Source: Alloprevotella sp. OH1205_COT-284 (lineage in GTDB: Bacteria > Bacteroidota > Bacteroidia > Bacteroidales > Bacteroidaceae). Taken from it: DNA of 48,782 nucleotides. The notes below the pieces were generated by a model. It made no database searches. It was not told the origin of the DNA and saw nothing but the letters and a program-made list of their open reading frames with translations. The stretch spans positions 1 through 48,782 of the forward strand of contig NZ_RQYI01000017.1 of NCBI RefSeq assembly GCF_003859795.1. Reading direction: 5' to 3'. How positions within the stretch are numbered: position 1 is the first letter of the stretch; each line of letters begins with the position of its first letter. This document shows positions 17,079-25,416 of the stretch, one piece after another. Both the position numbers and the translations under genes were made by a program.

Positions 17079-17177
17079 GCGGAAACGAAACAAATGGAAG
17101 AGTGGACAGATGGAAAGATGAGGAAAGAAACCGATGTGAGGGAATGCATACGCCGGTTCGGTCGATGTCTTTGTGAG

Positions 17178-17216
17178 AAAAAGAGGAACGCAAAGAGCTG
17201 TTGCTTTGCGTTCCTC
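17178..17216 (-). terminator. Rho-independent terminator after the TPR lipoprotein gene
   Basis: A 13-bp perfect stem (GAGGAACGCAAAG / CTTTGCGTTCCTC) with an 8-nt loop, followed on the minus strand by TTTTTCTC. It separates the TPR lipoprotein gene from the thioredoxin-like gene. Confidence 0.85.
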
Positions 17217-17235
17217 GTATGTTCACATGAGGGGG

Positions 17236-18927
17236 TTATTTGACAAGATTGCGGAACGCGGCATTGCCGGAGAGCTTGACAAATTCAAGATCTCGGGCGG
17301 CTTTGGCTGCCAGCGTGCCGTCGAGCGAAATGGCTTTTCGGAGAGCCGCCACTGCCTCTTCGGCTTGATTGGAGCGAGCGGCGACAATGGCCGAAAGATA
17401 GGCCGTGAGGGCATCTGCATGGGCAACGGAGGCCAATGTCTGACGAGCGGCATTGTAGTCCTTGTTGAGAATTTGCGCGAGGGCGGCACTGTTGCTCTTC
17501 ACGTCCGAAAGGCTTTGGGCGGCTTGTGCATAGTTGCCGCGAGCGATTTGGATGTTGCCCAACACTTCGTTGTAGTTGGCGGCGGTGAGGGCTTTTCCGA
17601 TGAGGCTTTCGGCTTGGTCGAGATGACCTTCTTTCAGTGCGAGGAGGGCGGCATTGGCGTTGGCTTCCGTGAGATTGCCGGCTTGCGGCAAAATGGTTTT
17701 GGCCGCCGCATAATCGCCCTTGGCATAAGCCACCTGTGCAAGGCCGTTGTAAGCGCGCTTGTCGGTGGGATAGATTTGAGTGGTGGTCTCGAAAATGGAT
17801 TTGCGTTCGTCGAGATCGGAGGTGAGCGTGGCGGCATAGAGAAGCTCTTCCACACTTAGTTTACCCGGTTCGTCTTTGTATTGTTGGCGAATTTCGTCGT
17901 CGGTGCGTCCGATCAGGCGGTAGTTGATCGTGAGGCGTGCGCGGCGGAGTTCGGGCAACACTTCGTCAGCCAATTCGCGGAAAGCGAGCGAGAGGTTTTT
18001 GATTTGCTGTTCGCGCTCTTCGGGATCTTTATACATGGAAAGAACACGAATGATCACGTCTTTGTCTTGGATGTTGCTTTGTGCGACCAATTCTTGAAAA
18101 CCCTCCCAGTCTTCGGCTGTGTATTTGGCATCAATGTGGGTGTTGAGTTTGGTGCGTTTGAGCTGTTCCTCCACATATTTGGCGGCGGTGTTTTGGCGAT
18201 TTTCGGCCAAAGTGGTGTTGAAGTTCAGTGCACCGTCGGGAGAGGCATAAGCCGACACCTGAATGTTGTCGAGGGCATAGCCTTTCTGATCGGCTTTGAT
18301 TTCTCGAAGCACCTTGACGAAATCTTGTACGGAAGTGGCGTTCAGTTCGCTGGTGCGGATTTTCGCTTGGTTGATGAAGTATTTGATTTGTGCATCTTGC
18401 TGTTGTACGATCTGACGTTGGTAGGCGTCGGCGGCCACGGCGGTGTTGGCACTTTCCACCGTGCGGTAAACGAGCTGCGAGGTGGAAACGACACCGTCGG
18501 CCACTTTCACGGCCGGAATTTGTACGGATTTCTTGCCAATTTTGGCATCGAAGGTGAGATAGAGTTCGCTTTGCGACATTTCGGGCGTGTAGGCGAAGTT
18601 TGACTTCATCACGTAGTTGCCGCCCATTTTATAGGAAATGGTCTGTTCGTTGCCAACGACTTTCTCGCCTTGGAAAGTAGCGGGTTGTCCCACGGCTTTT
18701 CCGCCGGCATAGCGAAGTTCGGGAGTGACGGTGACAACGGCTTTTTTCTTCATGTATTTTTCGGGAAAGCGTCCGTTGATGGTGGTTGGCACTTCCTTAC
18801 CGACGGCTTCGAGGGGAGAGGGGGTAATGGTGAAGTTGTCGGCCGTAAGGGGATTCAGCTTACTGCTGCAAGAGCTCAAAGCTGTGATGCCTATCACGGC
18901 CAGAGCGGCGTAAAGGTTTGTTCTCAT
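17236..18927 (-). CDS. TPR- and OmpA-like-domain lipoprotein
   Basis: 563 residues from the ATG at 18927; lipobox Cys19 in the segment ITALSSCSS. Residues about 30-180 are beta-rich (VTVTPELRYAGGKAVG). Around residues 230-290 lies an OmpA-like peptidoglycan-associated region (IQVSAYASPDGALNFNTTLA followed by ENR). The C-terminal 200 residues are helical tetratricopeptide-type repeats rich in Ala (YNGLAQVAYAKGDYAAAK, NYNEVLGNIQIARGNYAQAA). It is probably an outer-membrane lipoprotein facing the periplasm and helping to link the membrane to the wall, similar to conserved Bacteroidales proteins of unknown function. It lies downstream of lgt, the enzyme needed to lipidate it, and has its own terminator. 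Confidence 0.85.
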   Translation of the reverse strand: MRTNLYAALAVIGITALSSCSSKLNPLTADNFTITPSPLEAVGKEVPTTINGRFPEKYMKKKAVVTVTPELRYAGGKAVGQPATFQGEKVVGNEQTISYKMGGNYVMKSNFAYTPEMSQSELYLTFDAKIGKKSVQIPAVKVADGVVSTSQLVYRTVESANTAVAADAYQRQIVQQQDAQIKYFINQAKIRTSELNATSVQDFVKVLREIKADQKGYALDNIQVSAYASPDGALNFNTTLAENRQNTAAKYVEEQLKRTKLNTHIDAKYTAEDWEGFQELVAQSNIQDKDVIIRVLSMYKDPEEREQQIKNLSLAFRELADEVLPELRRARLTINYRLIGRTDDEIRQQYKDEPGKLSVEELLYAATLTSDLDERKSIFETTTQIYPTDKRAYNGLAQVAYAKGDYAAAKTILPQAGNLTEANANAALLALKEGHLDQAESLIGKALTAANYNEVLGNIQIARGNYAQAAQSLSDVKSNSAALAQILNKDYNAARQTLASVAHADALTAYLSAIVAARSNQAEEAVAALRKAISLDGTLAAKAARDLEFVKLSGNAAFRNLVK

Positions 18928-18995
18928 GTATGTTTGTATTGAGTTTGATTTGCGAAAATGTCCGATGTGAGGAACTTTGGTCGTGTGCAACGCCA

Positions 18996-19844
18996 TCAGG
19001 CGGTGTAGCCGTTGTCGCCCCACTTCTTGCCGAGCTTACCGCCCAACAGAAAGTATAGTCCGATGAGGATAAAGGGGATAGAGAGCAGTTGCCCCTGATT
19101 GAGACCGATGGCACTTTGCATACCGATTTCCCATGCTTCCTGCACTTCTTTGAAAAACTCGACAAAGAAACGGAATGTGAAAATCGAGGTGAGACAGAAA
19201 CCGAAATAAAAGCCCGTGCCCACTTTTCGAGGCCATATTTTATAAAAAACCATTCCCACCACGAAAAATACGAAATAAGCAACAGCCTCGTAAAGCTGCC
19301 CCGGATGCCGGGGAAGTGTCTCTCCGAGTTTTGCAAAGACCATACCGTATTCGTTTCCGGTGTATTTGCCGACAATTTCGGAGTTCATCAGATTGCCCAA
19401 TCGAATGCAGCAGGCGGTAATAGGAGTGGCGATGGCGATGTTGTCGAGCACACGCATGAGGCTGATGTGCGTTTTGCGCATATAGATCCAGAGGGCAATC
19501 ATCAAGCCGAGCGTTCCTCCGTGAGAGGCGAGGCCGGAGTAGCCTGAGAAGTGCCAATTTCCGCCACCGTCCTGACGGATCGGGAGCAGCATCTCAATGG
19601 GATGTGCCAAGAAATAGCCCGGATCATAGAGCAGGCAGTGACCGAGACGCGCGCCTATAAGAATGCCAAGGAAGCAATAGAAAAAGAGCGGGTCGAATTT
19701 CTCTTGCGGAATGCGTTGCTGTTTGTAGAGACGATAGACGATGACGTAAGCAGCTCCCAATCCGATTGTCCAAAACAGAGAGTACCATCGTATGGCCAAA
19801 GGGCCGAAATGAAGTGCCACTTCGTCGGGATTCCAAATCACCAT
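18996..19844 (-). CDS. lgt: Prolipoprotein diacylglyceryl transferase
   Basis: 282 residues, the normal Lgt length, with about seven membrane helices. Signatures are RWYSLFWTIG, GARLGHCLLYDP, the Lgt motif GLASHGGTLG, RLGNLMNSEIVG with the conserved Arg-Gly-Asn, and HPGQLYEA. It moves a diacylglyceryl group from phosphatidylglycerol to the lipobox cysteine of prolipoproteins in the inner membrane. It lies between ychF (134-bp gap upstream) and a lipoprotein gene on the same strand. Confidence 0.96.
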   Translation of the reverse strand: MVIWNPDEVALHFGPLAIRWYSLFWTIGLGAAYVIVYRLYKQQRIPQEKFDPLFFYCFLGILIGARLGHCLLYDPGYFLAHPIEMLLPIRQDGGGNWHFSGYSGLASHGGTLGLMIALWIYMRKTHISLMRVLDNIAIATPITACCIRLGNLMNSEIVGKYTGNEYGMVFAKLGETLPRHPGQLYEAVAYFVFFVVGMVFYKIWPRKVGTGFYFGFCLTSIFTFRFFVEFFKEVQEAWEIGMQSAIGLNQGQLLSIPFILIGLYFLLGGKLGKKWGDNGYTA

Positions 19845-19978
19845 GTTGATATTGTTTTTATGAGGTTGTCGGATGCGGTAGCGAAACGTGTGAAACGTGT
19901 GCGAGGTATCCGTAAGGTGAAATATGGGTTGTCGTTACGACTGCGCGTTGATGAAATCAGCGTGCGCGATGGGTAGGT

Positions 19979-21082
19979 TTATACGTTGAAAAGGAAGTGC
20001 ATGATGTCACCGTCTTGCACTACGTAGTCCTTGCCTTCGATGTGGAGCAATCCCGCTTCGCGCACGGCGGCTTCACTACCATATTTGATAAAGTCGTCGT
20101 ATTTGATGACCTGTGCGCGAATGAAACCCTTTTCAAAATCGGTGTGAATGACGCCTGCGCATTGCGGTGCTTTCCAACCGCGCTTATATGTCCAAGCGCG
20201 CACTTCCACTTGCCCGGCCGTGATGTAGGTTTCGAGGTCAAGCATTTTGTAGGCCGCTTTGATGAGACGGTTCACACCACTCTCTTCCAAACCCACGTCT
20301 TTCAAGAACTCCTGTCTTTCCTCATAGGTTTCGAGTTCGGCGATGTCGGCTTCGGTTTGCCCGGCCACCACGAGGATTTCGGCGTCTTCGTCTTTCACCG
20401 CTTCGCGCACCCGTTCCACGTATTCGTTGCCCGTGGCGGCACTACCCTCGTCCACGTTGCACACGTAGAGCACCGGCTTTGAGGTGAGCAAAAACAGATT
20501 TTTGGCCGCAATTTGTTCGTCTTTTGTGTCAAACTCCACACTGCGGGCATTTTTTCCTTCGAGCAATGCCGCTCGGATGGCCGTCAGCACCTCATATTCC
20601 ACTTTCGCGTTTTTGTCGTTTCCCACTTGGGCGATTTTCTCCACGCGTTTGATACGGTTTTCTACCGTTTCCAAATCTTTGAGTTGCAATTCGGTGTCGA
20701 TGATCTCTTTGTCGCGCACAGGATCCACGCTTCCGTCCACGTGCACCACATTTCCGTCGTCGAAGCATCGCAAGACGTGGATAATGGCATCGGTTTCGCG
20801 AATGTTGCCCAAAAACTGGTTGCCCAGTCCTTCGCCTTTCGACGCCCCTTTGACCAATCCGGCAATGTCTACGATTTCCACCGTGGTGGGAATGATTTTC
20901 GTCGTTTTCACCAATTCGGCCAATTTGGGAAGCCGTTCATCGGGCACGGTGATCACCCCCACGTTGGGTTCGATGGTGCAAAAAGGGAAGTTGGCACTTT
21001 GTGCTTTGGCGTTGCTCAGGCAGTTGAAAAGAGTCGATTTGCCCACGTTGGGCAGACCGACGATACCACATTGTAAACTCAT
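19979..21082 (-). CDS. ychF: Redox-regulated, ribosome-binding ATPase YchF
   Basis: 367 residues, typical of the Obg-related YchF family. The G1 motif is GLPNVGKST and switch/G3 is DIAGLVKGASKGEGLGNQFL. A coiled-coil region and a C-terminal TGS domain (QVEVRAWTYKRGWKAPQCAG) follow, with the final VQDGDIMHFLFNV. YchF binds ribosomes and hydrolyses ATP rather than GTP. It diverges from dapB across a 161-bp region with a promoter for each side. Confidence 0.97.
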   Translation of the reverse strand: MSLQCGIVGLPNVGKSTLFNCLSNAKAQSANFPFCTIEPNVGVITVPDERLPKLAELVKTTKIIPTTVEIVDIAGLVKGASKGEGLGNQFLGNIRETDAIIHVLRCFDDGNVVHVDGSVDPVRDKEIIDTELQLKDLETVENRIKRVEKIAQVGNDKNAKVEYEVLTAIRAALLEGKNARSVEFDTKDEQIAAKNLFLLTSKPVLYVCNVDEGSAATGNEYVERVREAVKDEDAEILVVAGQTEADIAELETYEERQEFLKDVGLEESGVNRLIKAAYKMLDLETYITAGQVEVRAWTYKRGWKAPQCAGVIHTDFEKGFIRAQVIKYDDFIKYGSEAAVREAGLLHIEGKDYVVQDGDIMHFLFNV

Positions 21083-21112
21083 TTAATTTGAAAAATCTTT
21101 TTATATATGCGG

Positions 21113-21144
21113 CAAAGTTACCATAAAAGCGTTGATTTGCCAAA
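21113..21144 (-). promoter_or_regulatory. ychF promoter
   Basis: On the minus strand TTTG (21144-21141), 20 nt, then TAACTTTG (21120-21113), matching TTTG-N19-21-TAnnTTTG. It lies about 30 bp before the ychF start. Confidence 0.8.
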
Positions 21145-21192
21145 TTTCGGCTTTATAAAACCCTCCGCCGTCGCACAAAAATGATTAAAGGC

Positions 21193-21223
21193 TTGCAAAT
21201 CTGCCGTTAAACGTGTAATTTTG
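21193..21223 (+). promoter_or_regulatory. dapB promoter
   Basis: TTG (21193-21195), 20 nt, then TAATTTTG (21216-21223), a TAnnTTTG -7 box placed 20 bp before the dapB ATG. It is divergent from the ychF promoter about 50 bp away. Confidence 0.75.
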
Positions 21224-21243
21224 CTCACAAAATTTATGTAAAT

Positions 21244-21999
21244 ATGAAGTTAGCACTAATCGGATATGGCAAGATGGGGCGCATGATCGAGCAGATCGCT
21301 CTCAGTCGCGGCCATGAGATTGTTTCGATCATTGACGTGGACAATCCGCAAGATTTCGAGAGCGAAGCCTTTCGCTCGGCCGAAGTGGCGATCGAGTTCA
21401 CCAACCCCACGGCGGCCTATGGCAATTATCTTCGTGCTTGGGCGCAGGGTGTGAAGGTGGTGAGCGGTTCCACCGGCTGGCTTGATGATCATGAGGGCGA
21501 TGTTCGGCGTGCTTGTCTTGAAGAGGGGAAGACCCTTTTTTGGGCATCCAACTTCTCGCTCGGCGTAGCCATATTTTCTGCGGTCAATAAGTTTCTCGCC
21601 CGCATCATGAACAGTTATCCCGACTACGATGTTTCGATGACCGAAACCCACCACGTCCACAAGCTCGATGCTCCTTCCGGCACGGCCATCACCCTTGCCG
21701 AGCAAATCGTAGCCCGACTTGATCGTAAAACCGCTTGGACGAAAGGCGAGGTACACGAGGCTGACGGAAGCATCGGCGGAACTAAGGAGAATGCCCCCTC
21801 CGCACTGCGCATCGATGCCGTTCGTCGCGACGAAGTGCCCGGCATTCATACCGTTGTCTACGATTCTCCGGCCGACAGCATCACCCTCACCCACGACGCC
21901 CACTCTCGCAGCGGTTTTGCTTTGGGCGCGGTGTTGGCGGCCGAGTTTACCGCCACTCGCAGCGGTCTTCTTTCCACCGACGATTTGTTTAATTTCTAA
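21244..21999 (+). CDS. dapB: 4-hydroxy-tetrahydrodipicolinate reductase
   Basis: 251 residues. The N-terminal Rossmann motif is ALIGYGKMGRMI, followed by VAIEFTNPTAA. The catalytic signature ETHHVHKLDAPSGTA holds the active-site His pair and Lys. The length fits the short DapB form of Bacteroidota. The enzyme reduces the dihydrodipicolinate precursor with NAD(P)H in the lysine and meso-diaminopimelate pathway and so feeds peptidoglycan. It is followed by lepB after about 100 bp on the same strand. Confidence 0.96.
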   Translation: MKLALIGYGKMGRMIEQIALSRGHEIVSIIDVDNPQDFESEAFRSAEVAIEFTNPTAAYGNYLRAWAQGVKVVSGSTGWLDDHEGDVRRACLEEGKTLFWASNFSLGVAIFSAVNKFLARIMNSYPDYDVSMTETHHVHKLDAPSGTAITLAEQIVARLDRKTAWTKGEVHEADGSIGGTKENAPSALRIDAVRRDEVPGIHTVVYDSPADSITLTHDAHSRSGFALGAVLAAEFTATRSGLLSTDDLFNF

Positions 22000-22098
22000 A
22001 TATTGCGGTTTCATCGATATTTTTGCAACATTCCTTTCTGCTTTCACCGATTGTCGGATGTTGCTTTTGCTTCGATGAAATCGTTCGTTTTATCTCTC

Positions 22099-23529
22099 AT
22101 GAAGCCCGAACGTAAATCTCAATCCCCCCAATGGGTGGCCTTCTCCGTCGTCACCGTTCTCTACCTGCTCTTTCTTTTTTGGGTCGGTTCGTGGTGGGGA
22201 CTGCTTGTTTTGCCCTTTATCTTTGACCTCTACATCACCCATAAGATCAACTGGGGTTGGTGGCGCACCTCTCCCAATTCGCTCGTTCGTTTTGCAATGA
22301 GTTGGGTCGATGCCATCGTGTTTGCCCTTGTGGCCATTTATTTCATCAATCAGTTTTTCTTTCAAAACTTTGTCATTCCCTCCTCTTCGCTCGAAAAAAC
22401 ATTGCTCACGGGCGACTACCTTCTCGTTTCCAAGGTGAGCTATGGTCCCCGCATTCCCAACACCCCGCTCACCATGCCCTTGACGCAACACAATCTCCCT
22501 GCCATTTTGGGCGGTGGAAAGAGCTATATCGAGTGGCCGAAGTGGGACTATCGTCGTGTCAAGGGATTGGGGCAAGTCGAAGTGGGCGACATCGTCGTCT
22601 TCAATTACCCTTCGGGCGACACCGTCGCCACCAATTTCCCCAATCAGGATTTCTACAACATGGTCTACACCACGGGAGCCCAGGTGCTCGGAGTCGATGA
22701 GCCTTCCGCCTCCCTTTCTCCCGAACGTCAGCGCGAAACCTATTCGCTCATCTATGCCGCCGGTCGTTCCGTGTTGGGCAAGGAGTCTGCCGTGGGCGAA
22801 ATCATCAGCCGCCCAGTGGATCGTCGTGAAAACTACGTCAAGCGTTGTGTCGGCAAGGCCGGTCAGACCCTTCAAATCAAGAACAATCGCATTTATCTCG
22901 ACGGCAAACCGCAAGCCGATCCCGAAAACGTGCAATATGTTCACTCCGTGCGTTTCAAGCAGCCCCCCACGGTCGATTTTCTCAAAGAAAACCGCATCAC
23001 GGTCGAAGACCTCTCTCGCAACAGCGAAGGTTTGTTCAGCATGCCCCTCACCCAATCCGTGAAAAACAAACTCAAATCGCTTCCCGAGTTGGGCGAGGTG
23101 GTCGCCAAAGAACCCTCTTACGGACAATGGCTCTTTCCGCTCAACATGGCCAAGAACTGGACGGTGTCGGACTACGGCCCCGTTTGGATACCCAAAAAGG
23201 GAGCCAAGATTGCTCTCAATCTGTCTAATCTCCCGATCTACGAGCGTTGCATCGCCGTCTACGAAAACAATCGTCTTGAAGTGCGCGACGCACAAATCTA
23301 CATCAACGGCAAACTCGCTTACGAGTACACCTTCAAAATGGACTACTTTTGGATGATGGGCGACAATCGCGACTGTTCCTCCGACTCTCGGTTTTGGGGA
23401 TTTGTTCCCGAAGACCACATCGTCGGAAAGCCTCTTTTTGTTTGGCTGTCGCTCGACCCCGACTATGGCCTTTTTGACGGAAAAATTCGATGGAACCGCA
23501 CATTTAAGTGGGTAGCCGATATTAAATGA
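22099..23529 (+). CDS. lepB: Signal peptidase I
   Basis: 476 residues from the ATG at 22099 (MKPERKSQSPQW); an in-frame ATG at 22075 is an alternative. Two N-terminal membrane helices (VAFSVVTVLYLLFLFWVGSW, then a second near residue 75) precede the catalytic part. Box B, NFVIPSSSLEKTLLTGDYLL, carries the Ser nucleophile (about Ser97). Box D, RRENYVKRCVGKAGQTLQI, carries the general-base Lys (Lys248). Box E is MMGDNRDCSSDSRFWGFV. An insertion of about 100 residues between boxes makes it longer than E. coli LepB, as is common in Bacteroidota. It cleaves signal peptides at the inner-membrane outer face. A terminator follows at once. Confidence 0.95.
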   Translation: MKPERKSQSPQWVAFSVVTVLYLLFLFWVGSWWGLLVLPFIFDLYITHKINWGWWRTSPNSLVRFAMSWVDAIVFALVAIYFINQFFFQNFVIPSSSLEKTLLTGDYLLVSKVSYGPRIPNTPLTMPLTQHNLPAILGGGKSYIEWPKWDYRRVKGLGQVEVGDIVVFNYPSGDTVATNFPNQDFYNMVYTTGAQVLGVDEPSASLSPERQRETYSLIYAAGRSVLGKESAVGEIISRPVDRRENYVKRCVGKAGQTLQIKNNRIYLDGKPQADPENVQYVHSVRFKQPPTVDFLKENRITVEDLSRNSEGLFSMPLTQSVKNKLKSLPELGEVVAKEPSYGQWLFPLNMAKNWTVSDYGPVWIPKKGAKIALNLSNLPIYERCIAVYENNRLEVRDAQIYINGKLAYEYTFKMDYFWMMGDNRDCSSDSRFWGFVPEDHIVGKPLFVWLSLDPDYGLFDGKIRWNRTFKWVADIK

Positions 23530-23537
23530 ATGAAATG

Positions 23538-23573
23538 AGTTGGAGGAGGACAAGCCCCTCCAACTTTCTTTTT
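23538..23573 (+). terminator. lepB terminator
   Basis: A 9-bp stem (AGTTGGAGG / CCTCCAACT) with a 10-nt loop, then TTCTTTTT. It lies 8 bp after the lepB stop and upstream of the ATG chosen for the WbqC-like gene, which supports that later start. Confidence 0.8.
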
Positions 23574-23609
23574 ACCCTGCCTGTCGTTTGTTTTCGTTCT
23601 TTTTTGACC

Positions 23610-24299
23610 ATGTATCTCCTCTCTTCCGCCTATCTCGCCCCCATTCACTATTACACGAAACTCATCGGCGACCGGCCCGTTGTCGAAGAGCGTTGCGAGC
23701 ACTATGTCAAGCAAACCTATCGCAACCGCTGTTTGATCGCCACACCCGACGGCATTTTGCCGCTCACCATTCCCGTTGAAGGACGCCCGAAATCGGAGGG
23801 CGGAACTTCCAAAACCCCGATGCGCGACATTCGTATTTCGCAACACGGCCGTTGGCGCGACCTTCATTGGAACGCCCTTGTTTCCGCCTACGAGAACAGT
23901 CCGTTTTTTCAATATTACGCCGACGATTTTTGGGAAATCTATCGTCGCCCCCATGCGTTTTTGGTCGATTTCAACGAAGCCTTGCAGCATCTCGTCTTGG
24001 ATTTGCTCAACTATCGCCCCTCTCTGAGCGTCAATCTCGACGGCTACATCGACGCCCGCGCTCTCGGCGACTCCGTGGCAGATTTTCGCGAAACGATTCA
24101 TCCCAAACGCTCTTTCGCCTTTGATCCTTCTTTTCGCATCATCCCCTATTATCAAGTGTTTGCCGCTCGCACGGGATTTTTGCCCAATCTCTCCGTTGTC
24201 GATCTCCTTTTCAACATGGGCTCCGAAAGTCGCATCGTGCTTCGTCAAAGCCTCGTTGCTTCCGTTTCCTCCTCCGCCCCTGCCGTTGTCGAGAGGTAG
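23610..24299 (+). CDS. WbqC-like family protein
   Basis: 229 residues from the ATG at 23610 (MYLLSSAYLAPIHYYTKL). The frame is open further upstream, but that part covers the lepB terminator. WbqC-like features are the N-terminal Tyr/Pro-rich strand (AYLAPIHYY), YVKQTYRNRCLI, LTIPVEGRP, WRDLHWNALVSAYENSPFF, and a C-terminal SVVDLLFNMG. The family occurs in O-antigen and glycan-modification gene sets and is broad in Bacteroidota; the reaction is not established. It stands alone on its transcript. Repeat copy 2 begins 118 bp after its stop. Confidence 0.85.
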   Translation: MYLLSSAYLAPIHYYTKLIGDRPVVEERCEHYVKQTYRNRCLIATPDGILPLTIPVEGRPKSEGGTSKTPMRDIRISQHGRWRDLHWNALVSAYENSPFFQYYADDFWEIYRRPHAFLVDFNEALQHLVLDLLNYRPSLSVNLDGYIDARALGDSVADFRETIHPKRSFAFDPSFRIIPYYQVFAARTGFLPNLSVVDLLFNMGSESRIVLRQSLVASVSSSAPAVVER

Positions 24300-24416
24300 C
24301 ATCGGGGGGTAAATCTCCGGATCGGCTGCCGGCGCAACCGTGCTTCCGTGCAATCTTCGGGTGTCGTGTCGATTTTCGGCGCGGATCTTCGTCTTTCGAG
24401 TGCCTCCCACACCCTG

Positions 24417-24790
24417 TTTTTTTGTTTTTTGCGTTTTGCCTTCGCTAAAACACCTATATATTTGATATACAGCGAGTCTTGTGCGAAGGCAAGTGAAGGC
24501 AACGCGTTTTTCGAAATGATAACCAATTGAATGTCAGCATGTTTTCGTGAAGGCAAAAATCGTTTTTGCTTTCACCTGCTTCCGCCGTTTGAGAGGGAAA
24601 AGGGCGCATTTCGGAGGGTGTGAAAGCAAAATTTGATTTTAAGAGGCTGTTTTTCAGACATTTTGCGGATCTTGCCTTCACTCTCCTTTCACTTGCCTTC
24701 GCACAAGACTCGCTGTATATCAAATATATAGGTATTTTAGCGGAGGCAGTGAAGGCAAAAATATGAACATAGGTAACGCGCGTGCGCGCG
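24417..24790 (-). repeat. GAAGGC palindromic element, copy 2 (inverted orientation)
   Basis: 374 bp with the same parts as copy 1 read on the minus strand. The GC tract is at 24776-24790. An outer arm GTGAAGGC...GCGGAGGC encloses a 37-nt spacer at 24703-24739. Central half-sites lie at 24545-24630, including GTGAAAGC and GTGAAGGCAAAAA. The second outer palindrome has a 37-nt spacer at 24446-24482, followed by GTTTTGCCTTCGC and a T-rich tail to 24417. It lies between the WbqC-like gene and the secreted protease gene. No coding gene is supported within it. Confidence 0.9.
24438..24747. repeat. 59-nt near-perfect inverted repeat inside copy 2
   Basis: Positions 24438-24496 and 24689-24747 are reverse complements with two mismatches (TTC/TCC in the palindrome and ACACC/ATACC in the spacer). 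The 37-nt spacers of the two outer palindromes are therefore the same sequence in opposite orientation, 36 of 37 identical. In copies 1 and 3 the two spacers differ from each other. A 192-bp segment lies between the arms. Confidence 0.9.
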
Positions 24791-25416
24791 AGAAAGCCGT
24801 TGCGCAAAGATGGAGGAACAGTGGTGAACGAGTGTCGTTTGCGGAAAAAGGTAGGAGGTGGATTTTTTTAGATCAGAGGTAAACGAAACCGGATAAGACC
24901 TAAAAACGAAACGAACGCCGATGAGGTTTTCCGTGAAAAGAAAGGCGGAACAAACGGGATCGTTTTTTGCACAGCGAAAAGGCCGTGAAAACAATGCCCG
25001 ATGAAGGAAATCTTGACAAAGATGAGGAACGGAAAGAGTGATCTTGTCGGTCATGTCTGTGTATCCTTCGCGGAAATGCAAGGCTTTTTGCCGAAGAAAA
25101 ATTGCCATGATGTTAAAATGCGGGAGCCGAAACAGTAAAAAACAAGTTTTTTTCTTTCTCTATTGTTATATTTGCTGTAAATTTGCTCCCAACATGCTGA
25201 TTGCTCGAAGAAACCAGACATTGGTGTCGCGGTGAGAGCGAAGTCTTGCCATATCCCGAACTATTCCGAAGAGTTTTTTTTCTATTGAAAACTTTCGTGT
25301 TCAACCTTTTGTTGCTTAATCATTCTAACACATCAAAACAATACTTTCTATTTGCTTCGATGACGAGACGGCTTGTTGCCCCTCCGTCGGACATTGAATT
25401 CAATCATTCCTTTTTT
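24791..25416. other. Non-coding stretch before the protease gene
   Basis: Apart from the promoter-like site near 25167 nothing is recognised here. Short open frames on the minus strand (24737-25108, 25113-25304) have no recognisable domains and no start context. Confidence 0.5.
25167..25185 (+). promoter_or_regulatory. Candidate promoter boxes of the secreted protease gene
   Basis: Two overlapping -7-like boxes, TATATTTG (25167-25174) and TAAATTTG (25178-25185), both fit TAnnTTTG. The -33 match is weak. A start here would give a leader of about 225 nt before the protease ATG. Confidence 0.45.

Noticed and set aside
22090-23553. 487-codon minus-strand frame
   Set aside because: It is antisense to lepB, whose catalytic motifs are all present on the plus strand.
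24737-25304. Two minus-strand open frames of 123 and 63 codons
   Set aside because: They have no recognisable domain and partly overlap repeat copy 2; there is no promoter or conserved start.
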